Positions 10,035 to 18,641 of a stretch of DNA of 64,000 bases are shown here, in pieces. The stretch lies in the NCBI RefSeq assembly GCF_006716905.1, contig NZ_VFPV01000001.1, forward strand, positions 1,614,001 through 1,678,000, in the 5' to 3' direction. The first letter of the stretch is position 1. Each line of letters begins with the position of its first letter. The notes under the pieces are model-generated. The model searched no databases. It was given only the letters and a program-made list of their open reading frames with translations, and was not told the origin of the DNA. The DNA is from Acidovorax temperans. GTDB lineage: Bacteria > Pseudomonadota > Gammaproteobacteria > Burkholderiales > Burkholderiaceae_C. The position numbers and the translations under genes were made by a program.

Positions 10035-11249
10035 TCGATTGTTTTCCATCGCACCGGCATCGTCAGCCGGGTGCAGCAGGCGGGCCGCCTCGCGTGCGGC
10101 CACGCGGCCCTCGTCGGTCGGAACGACCCAGACCTCCACGGCACTGCCCTCGGCATGGATCGCATGGGCCGCGTCACCCGGCACACCGGCATTGCGCGCT
10201 GCGTCCATGCGCACCCCCATCCAGCCGAGCTGGTCGCACACCTGGGTGCGCAGGGCAGCATCGTTCTCGCCGATGCCGCCGCTGAAGGCCAGCACATCCA
10301 GCCCGCCCATGCTGGCCGCCATGGCGCCCGACTCGCGCACCACGCGGTAGATGAACTGGTCGATGGCGCGCTGCGCCGCCGCGCTGCCGTCGGCACGCAG
10401 GCGGCGCATGTCGGCCGAGATGCCCGAGACGCCGAGCAGGCCGCTCTGCTTGTAGAGCAGCTTCTGGATGCGGTCATGGTCCCAGCCCTGCTCCATCAGG
10501 TAGAGCAGCACACCCGCGTCGAGCGTGCCGCTGCGCGTGCCCATCATCAGACCGTCAAGCGCCGAAAAACCCATGGTGGTGGCCACGCTGCGCCCGGCCC
10601 GGGCCGCGCACAGGCTGGCGCCGTTGCCCAGGTGGGCCATGAGCACGCGTCCCTGCGCGCGCGGCGAGCGCTCCTGCAGCGTGTCCATGATGTAGTGGTA
10701 CGACAGGCCATGGAAGCCATAGCGCCGAACACCCTGTTCGGTCAGAGCGGTCGGCAGGGCAAAAGCGCTGGCCACCTCGGACAGGCCGGCGTGGAAAGCC
10801 GTGTCGAAACAGGCCACCTGCGGCAGCGCCGGAAAGGCCTGGCGGAACGAACGGATACCCGCCAGGTTGTGCGGCTGGTGCAGCGGCGCCAGGGAGTTGA
10901 GGCGCGCCAGGCGTTCGAGCACCGCATCGGTGACAAGCACGCTATCGCGAAAATCCTCGCCGCCATGCACCACGCGGTGCGCCACGGCCGTGATGGGGGG
11001 CGCGCCCTCCAGGCCTGCCAGCAGTTCGCGCAGGCGGGCCAGGGCCTGCACAAAAGGCGTCTCGCCCGGGCCGCTCACCGCCTCGCGGCGCGGCTGGCCG
11101 GCAAAGGTCCAGGCCATCTCGGGCTGGCCACCGGGCTCCAGGCCTTCGATGTTGCCGCTGAGCACATTCGGCTGCACCTGCCCGAGCCGCAGCGGGTGCA
11201 GGGAGAACTTGAGCGAGGACGAGCCCGCGTTGACGGCAAGAATGGCCAT
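10032..11249 (-). CDS. ackA: Acetate kinase
   Basis: Interconverts acetyl phosphate plus ADP with acetate plus ATP. The 405-residue protein opens with the family signature ILAVNAGSSSLKF and contains HRVVHGGEDF, FDTAFH, YGFHGLSYHY, the glycine-rich loop MAHLGNGASLCA and FSGGIGENDA. ATG 11249 is preferred over an in-frame GTG at 11258 because it puts the signature at the expected position and has AGAGG eight bases upstream. It is the last gene of the phaC-fabI-pta-ackA operon, beginning 12 bases after the phosphotransacetylase stop codon. Together the last two genes would turn acetyl-CoA into acetate with ATP gain. Confidence 0.96.
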   Translation of the reverse strand: MAILAVNAGSSSLKFSLHPLRLGQVQPNVLSGNIEGLEPGGQPEMAWTFAGQPRREAVSGPGETPFVQALARLRELLAGLEGAPPITAVAHRVVHGGEDFRDSVLVTDAVLERLARLNSLAPLHQPHNLAGIRSFRQAFPALPQVACFDTAFHAGLSEVASAFALPTALTEQGVRRYGFHGLSYHYIMDTLQERSPRAQGRVLMAHLGNGASLCAARAGRSVATTMGFSALDGLMMGTRSGTLDAGVLLYLMEQGWDHDRIQKLLYKQSGLLGVSGISADMRRLRADGSAAAQRAIDQFIYRVVRESGAMAASMGGLDVLAFSGGIGENDAALRTQVCDQLGWMGVRMDAARNAGVPGDAAHAIHAEGSAVEVWVVPTDEGRVAAREAARLLHPADDAGAMENNR

Positions 11250-11261
11250 GACCGCCACCTC

Positions 11262-12698
11262 TCAGGCGTTGGACTGCGCCGCTGCCTGCAGCTGGCGCTG
11301 GCGGCGCGCGTCGTAGGCCGCCAGCGTGGCCAGCAGGGCCGACGAAACGCGGGTCGTGGGGCCGTCGGCGCGGCTGGTGAGCGCGATCGGCACGCGCGCG
11401 CCGAGCACGATGCCCGAGCCCGAGGCCCCCGCCAGGTATTCCAGCTGTTTGGCGAGCATGTTGCCGCTCTCCAGGTCGGGCACGGCCAGGATGTCGGCGT
11501 CACCCGCCACGCGCGACTCGATGTGCTTGATCTCGGCGGCCTGGGCCGAGATGGCGTTGTCGAAGGCCAGCGGGCCATCAAGCAACCCCCCCTTGATCTG
11601 GCCCCGGTCGGCCATCTTGCACAGGGCGGCGGCGTCCAGCGTGGACGGGATGTTGGGGCTCACGGTCTCCACCGCCGAGAGAATGGCCACCTTCGGGGTC
11701 TCCACGCCGAGGATGCGCGCGAAGTCGATCGCGTTCTGGATGATGTCCTGCTTCTCCGCCAGGCTGGGGCGGATGTTCAGCGCGGCATCGGTGATGAGCA
11801 AGGGCTTGGGGTAGAGCGGCACGTCAAAGCGGAACACATGCGACATGCGCCGCCCTGTGCGCAGCGCGGGCTGGGCCAGCACGGCCTTGATCATCTCGTC
11901 GGTGTGCAGGCTGCCTTTCATCAGCACCTCGACCTCGCGGCGCGCCGCCATGGCGGCCGCCAGCTCCGCCGCCGCGTGGCTGTGTTCGACCGAGTGGATC
12001 TCCACCCCGTCGAGGTTGATGCCTGCTTCAGAGGCCACCGCACGGATGCGCGCCTCGGGGCCGATAAGCACCGGAATGATCAGGCCGTAGTGCGCGGAAT
12101 CCATGGCGCCGCTGAGCGAGCCCACGTCGCACGGGTGCACCACGGCGCAGCGCACGGCGGGCATGCCGTCGGCCAGCGACAGCAGCTCCTTGAACCGCGC
12201 CTCGGGGTCGAACAGCTGGATCTGCGGCGCATTGACCTTGGGGATCCGCACCTTGGTGGTGGGTGGCAGCACGCGGGCCGTGCCGTGCAGCACGCTCTGG
12301 CCCTTCTGGTTGAGCACCGCGCAGTCGAGTTCGATGCGCTTCTTTTCATCGTCCTTGCTCGTCACGGTCACCGTCACGGTAAGCGTGTCGCCAATGCGCA
12401 CCGGCTTGGTGAAGTGCAGCACCTGCTCCAGGTAGATGGTTCCCGGGCCGGGGAACTGGGTGCCCAGCAGCGCCGAAATCAGCGCGCCACCCCACATGCC
12501 ATGGGCAATGACGCCGTGGAACAGCGTGTCGTTGGCGTATTCGTGGTTCAGGTGGGCCGGGTTGGTGTCCCCCGAGACAGCAGCGAAAGCCTGGATATCG
12601 GCCTGCGTCAGGGTGCGCAGCAGGCGCGCGCTCTGGCCCACGGAGAGTTCGTCGTAGGTGACGTTTTCCAGCCATTCGGTGTTCGGTGCCATGTTCAT
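11262..12698 (-). CDS. MaoC-like dehydratase / phosphate acetyltransferase fusion
   Basis: A two-domain enzyme of 478 residues. The first 150 residues are a hot-dog fold (R)-specific enoyl-CoA hydratase of the MaoC type, with the catalytic stretch FAAVSGDTNPAHLNHEYA and GVIAHGMWGGALIS. The remainder is a phosphotransacetylase/phosphotransbutyrylase domain, with VHPCDVGSLSGAMD, PLLITDAALNIRP and ADILAVPDLESGNMLAKQL. Proteins of this architecture are annotated as bifunctional enoyl-CoA hydratase/phosphate acetyltransferase. It can connect beta-oxidation or PHA intermediates with acyl phosphates, which ackA then uses to make ATP. The start is taken as ATG 12698 with an upstream AAGGA; ATG 12692 is an alternative. 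Confidence 0.92.
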   Translation of the reverse strand: MNMAPNTEWLENVTYDELSVGQSARLLRTLTQADIQAFAAVSGDTNPAHLNHEYANDTLFHGVIAHGMWGGALISALLGTQFPGPGTIYLEQVLHFTKPVRIGDTLTVTVTVTSKDDEKKRIELDCAVLNQKGQSVLHGTARVLPPTTKVRIPKVNAPQIQLFDPEARFKELLSLADGMPAVRCAVVHPCDVGSLSGAMDSAHYGLIIPVLIGPEARIRAVASEAGINLDGVEIHSVEHSHAAAELAAAMAARREVEVLMKGSLHTDEMIKAVLAQPALRTGRRMSHVFRFDVPLYPKPLLITDAALNIRPSLAEKQDIIQNAIDFARILGVETPKVAILSAVETVSPNIPSTLDAAALCKMADRGQIKGGLLDGPLAFDNAISAQAAEIKHIESRVAGDADILAVPDLESGNMLAKQLEYLAGASGSGIVLGARVPIALTSRADGPTTRVSSALLATLAAYDARRQRQLQAAAQSNA

Positions 12699-12830
12699 GT
12701 TGCGGAAATCCTTAAAAAAACAGAGCGGATGCATGCAGATGAGAATTCAACCAGATGACCCGGCGTTGAAAACGGGGGCGACCCAGGCCAGCAGCCACCG
12801 CGCAAGGGCCGCCAGTATTCCGCTGTGAGG

Positions 12831-12913
12831 GCGCTGGTGGCGTCCCCCTGCCCGCCTCGCACAGCGAGGCGAGAGCGGGGGGAAGGCGCGAAGCGACGCA
12901 GGGGGGTGTACTG
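12831..12913 (-). repeat. GC-rich structured repeat, family 2, copy 1
   Basis: Read on the minus strand it begins CCCCCCTGCGTCGCTTCGCG and ends with AGGGGGACGC, around an inner CGCCTCGC/GCGAGGCG hairpin. It sits inside the operon between fabI and the phosphotransacetylase gene, 219 bases apart. The same core is found in three other gaps of this window. Confidence 0.75.
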
Positions 12914-12917
12914 CATC

Positions 12918-13697
12918 CTAGGCCACTGCGTGACAGCCGCCATCCACATAAATAGTCTGGCCGGTCATGCCGGAAGACGCATCGCAGCACAGGAAGGCGC
13001 TGAGCTGGGCGATTTCCTCCAGCGTGACCAGGCGCTTGAGCGGCGCCTTGAGCATGGCATTGGCCATCAGTTCGTCGAAACTGGCAATGCCCGAGGCCGC
13101 CCGTGTCAGTATGGGGCCGGGCGAGACAGCGTGTACGCGGATGCCCTGGGGCCCCAGTTCCAGCGCCATGTAGCGCACCATGGATTCGAGCGCAGCCTTC
13201 ACCGGCCCCATCAAGCCATAGTGCGGCACGGCTTCTTCGGCGCCCAGGTAGGTCATGCTCAGCAGGCTGCCGCCCGCCGACATGTGCGGCACGCACAGCT
13301 TGGCCAGTTCGGCAAAGGAGTGGCATGACACCTCCATGGCGCGCGAGAAGCCCTTGCGCGAACTGTCGATCACCTGGCCGTGCAGGTCTTCCAGCGGCGC
13401 CCATGCGATCGAATGGATCACGAAATCCAGCCGTCCCAGGCGCTGCACCGCATGCGCCACCAGCGCTTCGAGCTCGCCGTCCTGCTCGACGTTGCAGCCC
13501 ACCAGGTCCACGCCCAGCGGCCCGGTCAGCGGCTCGACGAAGCGGCGCGCCTTTTCGTTGAGGCAGGACACCACCAGCTCGGCGCCCATCTGATGGGCCA
13601 GCTCGGTGCAGCCCCAGGCAATGCTGTTTTCGTTGGCCAGTCCCAGGATCAGGCCCTTTTTGCCCGCCAGGTTGAATGCGTTGGGTTTTTTCGTCAT
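12918..13697 (-). CDS. fabI: Enoyl-[acyl-carrier-protein] reductase FabI
   Basis: NADH-dependent reductase of the last step of the fatty acid elongation cycle, here in an operon with PHA synthesis. The 259-residue protein has the atypical Rossmann loop KKGLILGLANENSIAWG, HSIAWAP, and the catalytic pair in YGLMGPVKA (Tyr-x6-Lys spacing), plus SPGPILTRAASGI near the substrate loop. ATG 13697 is the start, with GGAA upstream; the frame is open further upstream but reads the neighbouring gene out of phase. Fatty-acid-synthesis genes placed in such clusters are often second copies, and whether the main fabI lies elsewhere cannot be seen here. Confidence 0.95.
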   Translation of the reverse strand: MTKKPNAFNLAGKKGLILGLANENSIAWGCTELAHQMGAELVVSCLNEKARRFVEPLTGPLGVDLVGCNVEQDGELEALVAHAVQRLGRLDFVIHSIAWAPLEDLHGQVIDSSRKGFSRAMEVSCHSFAELAKLCVPHMSAGGSLLSMTYLGAEEAVPHYGLMGPVKAALESMVRYMALELGPQGIRVHAVSPGPILTRAASGIASFDELMANAMLKAPLKRLVTLEEIAQLSAFLCCDASSGMTGQTIYVDGGCHAVA

Positions 13698-13764
13698 GCG
13701 TTGGAAATTCCGGAAAACAAGAAAAAGCGCGGGGCCGCAGACACACCGGGCCCATGCGCGGGGA

Positions 13765-14202
13765 TCAGTTCTGATCGAACAGGCGCTTGAGGTTGGCGCC
13801 GTCCGCGCCAGGCTTGAAGCCTTCGCGCACGAGCTGCTCTTGCGCAGACACCAGGATGTGGCGCGTGGCATCCACACCCACGCGGTCCACATAGCTGCGG
13901 GCCACGCCGTAGCGCAGCACCAGCAGGCCACGCAACTCTTCACGCAGGTGGGCCTTGCGACGGTCCGGGCTCATGCCGTTTCGGGTTGCGGTGCGCCGGT
14001 CGGGCGTGACCCGGCGGTCGGGCTGCGGTACGCGCCCGGCATCGATGTGCAACACCCGCTCCAGCTCGGCCTCGTTTTCCAGGTCCACGCCCAGGCTGGT
14101 GGCCAGACGGGCGATGCGTGCGCTCAGCTCGCGCACCAAGGCGATCATGCGGCGCAGCTGGTCGGCCACCGGACCATCGACTTCCGGGCCGTCAGTCGGC
14201 AT
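13765..14202 (-). CDS. Hypothetical protein of the PHA-acetate operon
   Basis: I do not recognise this 145-residue protein. It is soluble and charged, with an N-terminal helical segment (MIALVRELSARIARLATSLG), a central Arg-rich tract containing three PDRR units (PDRRVTPDRR, SPDRR), and a basic C-terminal half (RGLLVLRYGVARSYVDRVG). There are no membrane segments or signal peptide. Its ATG at 14202 overlaps the end of phaC by 11 bases, so translation is probably coupled to PHA synthase. It is not PhaR, whose N-terminus is distinctive, and it lacks an obvious phasin motif. A regulatory, granule-associated or synthase-partner role is possible but only inferred from position. Confidence 0.8.
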   Translation of the reverse strand: MPTDGPEVDGPVADQLRRMIALVRELSARIARLATSLGVDLENEAELERVLHIDAGRVPQPDRRVTPDRRTATRNGMSPDRRKAHLREELRGLLVLRYGVARSYVDRVGVDATRHILVSAQEQLVREGFKPGADGANLKRLFDQN

Positions 14203-16006
14203 AGCGCACCATGACGTATTCACCAGGGGCATCGCACAACACATGCGCCGGGTCCATGGCAGGCGGCGCCACGGGCTTGCCCGAACGCTCCTTGAGCCAG
14301 GCGTCCATGGCTTCCCACCAGGAGCCTTCACGCACCGGGGCGCTGGCTTCCCATTCGTCGGGGCCCGTCCAGCCATTGCCGTCTTCGGTGGCGGCGATCT
14401 GGTAGCTGCGGCGCGGGCGGCCAGGCTCTGAGACGATGCCGGCGTTGTGTCCGCCCGCCGCCAGAATGAAGGTGACATGCGTGTCGGTCTGCAGGTGGAT
14501 TTTGTAAACCGAGCGCCAGGGCGAGACATGGTCACGCGTGGTGCCCACCACCAGCATCGGCGCATGGATGTCCATCAGCGCCACGCCCACGCCGCCCACG
14601 CGGTACTGCCCCGTGGCCAGGGCGTTGTTGAGGAACAGCGACGACAGGTATTCGGAGTGCATGCGCGCAGGCAGGCGCGTGACGTCGGCATTCCAGCTCA
14701 TGAGGTCAAAGTCCACCTCGTCCTGGCCCAGCAGGTAGCGGCGCGTGCTGCGTGACCACACCAGATCGCGCGCATTGAGAAACTGGAACGAGCCGGCCAT
14801 GGCCTTGCCCGAGAAATAACCCTTGCGCTCCATGTCCTGGCGCAGCGCCTGGATCTGGTCGTCGTCGATGAAGACGCCCATCTCACCGGGCTCGCTGAAA
14901 TCGGTTTGCGCCGCCAGCAGCGTGACCGAGGCCAGCTCGGGCATGTGGGGCGGAAAGGCAACATGCTCTCGCGCCGGGCCCTTGCCCTGATCTGCGCGGC
15001 TTTCGTGCCCCAGGGCAGCCGCCACCATGGCCAGGAAGGTGCCACCCAGGCAGTAGCCCAGCGCGTGGATGCGCGGCGCTTGCGTGCGCTCTTTAACGGC
15101 CGCCATGGCCTCCATCACGCCCAGGCGCAGGTAGTCCTGCATGCCCAGGTCTCGGTCGGATGCGTCGGGGTTGCGCCAGGAAACGATGAACACCGTATAG
15201 CCCTGGCCCACCAGATAGCGCACCATGGAATTGGCGGGCGACAGGTCCAGGATGTAGTACTTCATGATGCACGAGGGCACGATGAGCAACGGCTCCGGGT
15301 AAACCTTGTCGGTGGTGGGCGCGTACTGGATCAGCTCGATCAGGTGGTTGCGGAACACCACCTTGCCCGGCGTGACGGCCACGTCCTTGCCCACCTCGAA
15401 GGTGAGAGGCTCCAGCGTTTGCGGGTCGGCATCGGACCGGGCGCCGTGGTGCTTTTTCAGATCTTCGGTGAAGTGCTGGAACCCGCTCAGCAGGCTCTGC
15501 CCGCCGGTCTCGCGCGCCCGTTGCTGCGCCTCGGCATTCGTGAACGGCCAGTTCGAGGGCGACAGCGCATCGAGCGCCTGCCGGGTGAAGAAGTCCACCA
15601 CATGCTGATGGTGGCGCGTCATGCCATCGACCTGGGCCGCCTCACGCCACCAGGCATCGCTGGCCTTGAAGCCCTCCTTCAGGGCATTGAAGGGCCAGTG
15701 CTGCCAGCTTTCGTCGCGAAAGCGTGCATCTTTCTCGGACGGGGTGGCACCTTCATCATCGGTCGCCGGTCGCGCCGACGCCAGCCAGGCCTGCTGCGCC
15801 AACGCCAGGGCACGCTGCCCCAGCACCATCTGCCGCCCGGGCGAGAGCGCCAGGTGCATGGCCCAGTCGGCCGCTGCCAGCGCCGTGGACACGGGCGAGA
15901 GCCCCATGTTGACGCGTGCCATCTGGGCCTGAACGGTTTCGTCCAGCGCCTTGGCGGTCTGGCGCTGCCGCTCGTACGGTGAACCCGGGGAAGCTTGCTT
16001 ATCCAT
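14192..16006 (-). CDS. phaC: Class I polyhydroxyalkanoate synthase
   Basis: Polymerises (R)-3-hydroxyacyl-CoA into PHA on granules. The 604-residue length fits class I PhaC. The lipase-like box is GYCLGG with nucleophile Cys319, followed by Asp492 in TTRDHVSPW and His520 in AGGHNAG, completing the catalytic triad. The N-terminal domain contains the usual WPFNALKEGF and WPFTNAEA-type stretches, and the core has LLIVPSCIMKYYILDL. ATG 16006 is the start. It is first in the operon phaC-hypothetical-fabI-maoC/pta-ackA. The 5' region has an FNR/Anr-like box centred about 100 bases upstream of the ATG, so oxygen-dependent expression is inferred. Confidence 0.95.
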   Translation of the reverse strand: MDKQASPGSPYERQRQTAKALDETVQAQMARVNMGLSPVSTALAAADWAMHLALSPGRQMVLGQRALALAQQAWLASARPATDDEGATPSEKDARFRDESWQHWPFNALKEGFKASDAWWREAAQVDGMTRHHQHVVDFFTRQALDALSPSNWPFTNAEAQQRARETGGQSLLSGFQHFTEDLKKHHGARSDADPQTLEPLTFEVGKDVAVTPGKVVFRNHLIELIQYAPTTDKVYPEPLLIVPSCIMKYYILDLSPANSMVRYLVGQGYTVFIVSWRNPDASDRDLGMQDYLRLGVMEAMAAVKERTQAPRIHALGYCLGGTFLAMVAAALGHESRADQGKGPAREHVAFPPHMPELASVTLLAAQTDFSEPGEMGVFIDDDQIQALRQDMERKGYFSGKAMAGSFQFLNARDLVWSRSTRRYLLGQDEVDFDLMSWNADVTRLPARMHSEYLSSLFLNNALATGQYRVGGVGVALMDIHAPMLVVGTTRDHVSPWRSVYKIHLQTDTHVTFILAAGGHNAGIVSEPGRPRRSYQIAATEDGNGWTGPDEWEASAPVREGSWWEAMDAWLKERSGKPVAPPAMDPAHVLCDAPGEYVMVRYAD

Positions 16007-16099
16007 GCGTGCCCTTTCGCACTTTTGTTACCAACTCATAGTATGCCAGGATTGACAGAAGCATCCATTCAATTAATTAGTAAGGCAATTTAATAGACT

Positions 16100-16113
16100 T
16101 TGATGCCCGTCAA
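16100..16113 (-). promoter_or_regulatory. FNR/Anr-type box upstream of phaC
   Basis: On the minus strand the site reads TTGAC-N4-ATCAA (plus strand TTGAT-GCCC-GTCAA), one base off the FNR consensus TTGAT-N4-ATCAA and matching the Anr variant. If it acts as a class II activator (centre at -41.5), transcription would start near 16065, and an AT-rich candidate -10 (TAATTA, 16079-16074) lies at about the right distance. The ATPase gene lies on the other side, starting at 16208. Confidence 0.6.
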
Positions 16114-16135
16114 TGCACCCCGCCCTCCCATCCGA

Positions 16136-16192
16136 ATGCTATTGAATTTATAGCTTTTGGCGCTTTCATCCAGGGCTCCAATTGCCAATTTC
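16136..16192. repeat. Palindromic repeat, family 1, copy 3
   Basis: A degenerate copy, TGCTATTGAATTTATAGC and the following GGCGCTTTCATC, in the divergent region between phaC and the ABC ATPase gene. Confidence 0.6.
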
Positions 16193-16207
16193 ATCCACAA
16201 TTGCTTC

Positions 16208-17173
16208 ATGGACACCCCCACCACACATCCTTCCCTGGTCGCTTCCCTGTTCGAGGTCCGTCACCTGAGCAAGCGCTATGGCGAGGCCGCCGTGGTCAAC
16301 GACGTGTCGTTCTCCATGGCACCCGGAGAATGCCTGGGCGTCATCGGCCCCAACGGCGCGGGCAAGACAACCACCATCCGCATGTGCCTGGGCCTCACGG
16401 CACCCGACGGCGGCAGCATCCATTACCAGCCCGCTGGCGGCGGCCCTCTGCTGCAGATGCCGCGCGACGCCCTGGCCATCAAGGCCGAGATCGGCGTGGT
16501 GACGCAGTTCGACTCGCTCGACCCCGACTTCACCTGCCTGGAAAACCTGCGCGTGTTCGGTCGCTATTTCGGACTGGCGCCACGCGTCATGGACGAACGG
16601 GCGCCTCAGTTGCTGGAATTTGCCGCACTTACGCACAAGGCCCATGCCAAGCCCGGTGAACTGTCGGGCGGGATGAAGCGGCGCCTGTCGCTGGCCCGCG
16701 CCCTCGTCAACCGCCCGCGCCTGCTGCTGCTGGACGAGCCCACCACCGGCCTGGACCCGCAGGCCCGCCACCTGATGTGGGAGCGGCTGCAACTGCTGCT
16801 GCAGCAAGGCACTTCCATCTTGCTGACCACCCACTTCATGGACGAGGCCGAGCGCCTGTGCTCGCGCCTGCTGGTGCTGGACCACGGCAAGAAAATCGCC
16901 GAAGGCAAGCCGCGCGAGCTGATCGCCCAGCACCTGGAAAGCGATGTGGTCGAAGTCTTCGGCGTGGGCGCCGTGGCGCTGGCCGAGGACACCCACCTGC
17001 GGGCCCTGGCCGCGCGCGTGGAGATCAGCGGCGAGACGGTGTTCTTCTACACGCAGAACGCCCAGCCCCTGTTGCAGGCGCTGGGCCAGCATGGCCACCT
17101 GCGGACGCTGCACCGCCCTGCCAACCTGGAAGACTTGTTCCTGAAGCTGACGGGACGGCAGATTCGGGAGTGA
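16208..17173 (+). CDS. ABC exporter ATP-binding protein, NodI/DrrA-like
   Basis: Cytoplasmic ATPase of an ABC-2 type exporter, 321 residues. It has Walker A GPNGAGKTT, signature LSGGMKRR, Walker B LLLLDEPTTGLD and the H-loop region LLTTHFMDEAERLC. The C-terminal 90 residues resemble the extension of NodI/DrrA proteins. ATG 16208 is the start; no clear ribosome-binding site precedes it. Its likely partner permease begins at 18642, on the same strand but beyond an opposing purT gene, an unusual split of a pair that is normally adjacent. NodIJ exports lipo-oligosaccharides in rhizobia; the substrate here is unknown. Confidence 0.9.
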   Translation: MDTPTTHPSLVASLFEVRHLSKRYGEAAVVNDVSFSMAPGECLGVIGPNGAGKTTTIRMCLGLTAPDGGSIHYQPAGGGPLLQMPRDALAIKAEIGVVTQFDSLDPDFTCLENLRVFGRYFGLAPRVMDERAPQLLEFAALTHKAHAKPGELSGGMKRRLSLARALVNRPRLLLLDEPTTGLDPQARHLMWERLQLLLQQGTSILLTTHFMDEAERLCSRLLVLDHGKKIAEGKPRELIAQHLESDVVEVFGVGAVALAEDTHLRALAARVEISGETVFFYTQNAQPLLQALGQHGHLRTLHRPANLEDLFLKLTGRQIRE

Positions 17174-17218
17174 GGCGCCAGCGTGGCGTCAGGTGTCCGC
17201 GCATCCACCCAAGCCATC

Positions 17219-17279
17219 AAAAATGATAGCTGCCAGCGCTTACTGAATAAGCGCTGGCGGCCCATTTCACTTAAAAACC
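17219..17279. repeat. Palindromic repeat, family 1, copy 4 (terminator-like)
   Basis: Contains a perfect 11-bp stem, GCCAGCGCTTA and TAAGCGCTGGC (17232-17258), with a loop of about five bases. It sits between the converging stops of the ABC ATPase (17173) and purT (17284), where a bidirectional terminator is expected. No long T-run follows directly. Confidence 0.8.
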
Positions 17280-17283
17280 AGCA

Positions 17284-18486
17284 TCAAGCCTTGCGCGGCT
17301 TGACCTTGCCAGCCGCCAGCTTGGCGTTGCTGCGCGCCGTCTCCACATCGGCCGCACGCGCCAGGGCCACGCCCATGCGGCGCTTGGCAAAGCTCTCGGG
17401 TTTGCCGAACAGGCGCAGGTCGGTGCCGGGCACGCGCAGGGCTTCGTCCACGCCGTCAAACACAATGCCCTGGGCTTCCATGCCGCCATAGATCACCGCG
17501 CTGGCGCCGGGGTTGCGCAGGCTGGTGTCCACGGGCAGGCCCAGGATGGCGCGGGCGTGCAGCTCGAACTCGCTCTGGTGCTGGGTGCACAGCGTGACCA
17601 GGCCGGTGTCGTGCGGGCGGGGGCTGACTTCGCTGAACCAGACCTGATCGCCCTTGACGAACAGCTCGACACCAAACAGACCCTGGCCACCGAGGTTGTC
17701 GGTGACGGCCTTGGCGATCTGGCGTGATTTCTCCAGCGCAGCGGGGTGCATGGGGTGGGGCTGCCAGCTTTCCACATAGTCGCCGCTCACCTGCACATGG
17801 CCGATGGGGTCGCAGAAGCTGGTGGTGATCTGGCCGTCGGCGCCCACCGACCGCACGGTGAGCTGGGTGATCTCGTAGTCAAAGTCGATGAAGCCTTCGA
17901 CGATGACGCGGCCGTGGCTCACGCGGCCACCGGCCATGGCGTAGTCCCAGGCTTTTTTCACGTCCTCGGGGCCGTCGATTTTGCTCTGGCCCTTGCCCGA
18001 GCTGCTCATCACGGGCTTGACGATGCAGGGGTAGCCAATGCCTGAATCAATCGCAGCCTGCAACTCCTCCAGCGAATTACAGAACTTGTAGGGGCTGGTG
18101 GGCAGGCCCAGCGTTTCGGCGGCCAGCACGCGGATGCCCTCGCGGTCCATGGTGAGGCGCGCGGCGCGGGCCGTGGGGATGACGCGCACCACACCAGCAG
18201 CCTCCAGCTCTTCCAGCATGGGGGTGGCAATGGCTTCGATCTCGGGCACCACCATGTGCGGGCGCTCGGCTTCGATCAGCGCCTTGAGCTGGGCCGGGTC
18301 GCTCATGGTGATGGTGCGTGCGTGGTGGGCCACTTGCTGGCCGGGGGCGTTGTCGTAGCGGTCTACCGCAATGGTTTCCACGCCCAGGCGCTGCAGCGCG
18401 ATCAGCACCTCCTTGCCCAGCTCCCCCGAGCCGAGCAGCATGACTTTGGTGGCGTGGGGAGACAGGGGGGTTCCGAGGGTGGTCAT
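17284..18486 (-). CDS. purT: Formate-dependent phosphoribosylglycinamide formyltransferase
   Basis: Uses formate and ATP to formylate GAR in purine synthesis, a folate-independent alternative to PurN. The 400-residue ATP-grasp protein shows the N-terminal [21 protein letters not shown], the ATP-grasp [13 protein letters not shown] and the catalytic [25 protein letters not shown] 18486 is preferred to a TTG at 18501, because GAAGG lies eight bases upstream of it. The gene stands on the minus strand between the two halves of an ABC exporter, with no functional link apparent. Confidence 0.96.
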   Translation of the reverse strand: MTTLGTPLSPHATKVMLLGSGELGKEVLIALQRLGVETIAVDRYDNAPGQQVAHHARTITMSDPAQLKALIEAERPHMVVPEIEAIATPMLEELEAAGVVRVIPTARAARLTMDREGIRVLAAETLGLPTSPYKFCNSLEELQAAIDSGIGYPCIVKPVMSSSGKGQSKIDGPEDVKKAWDYAMAGGRVSHGRVIVEGFIDFDYEITQLTVRSVGADGQITTSFCDPIGHVQVSGDYVESWQPHPMHPAALEKSRQIAKAVTDNLGGQGLFGVELFVKGDQVWFSEVSPRPHDTGLVTLCTQHQSEFELHARAILGLPVDTSLRNPGASAVIYGGMEAQGIVFDGVDEALRVPGTDLRLFGKPESFAKRRMGVALARAADVETARSNAKLAAGKVKPRKA

Positions 18487-18641
18487 GGGCAGGGCCTTCA
18501 AACGGTGGATGTGAAAAAGCGATCAGGGCGTCGCTGAACGGGGTCGGCCAGGATTTTGCCTGCTGCGCAAAGCCTGAGAACCTGCTGCGCCTCTCGCAGC
18601 AGCGCATCCACAGTCTTTGCCACACCCCGCACAATAGCCCC

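Noticed and set aside
10071..12758. An 895-codon plus-strand frame opposite ackA and pta
   Set aside because: Shadow frame; its composition (Ala, His, Gln, Arg) is that of antisense reading, and the minus-strand genes are certain.
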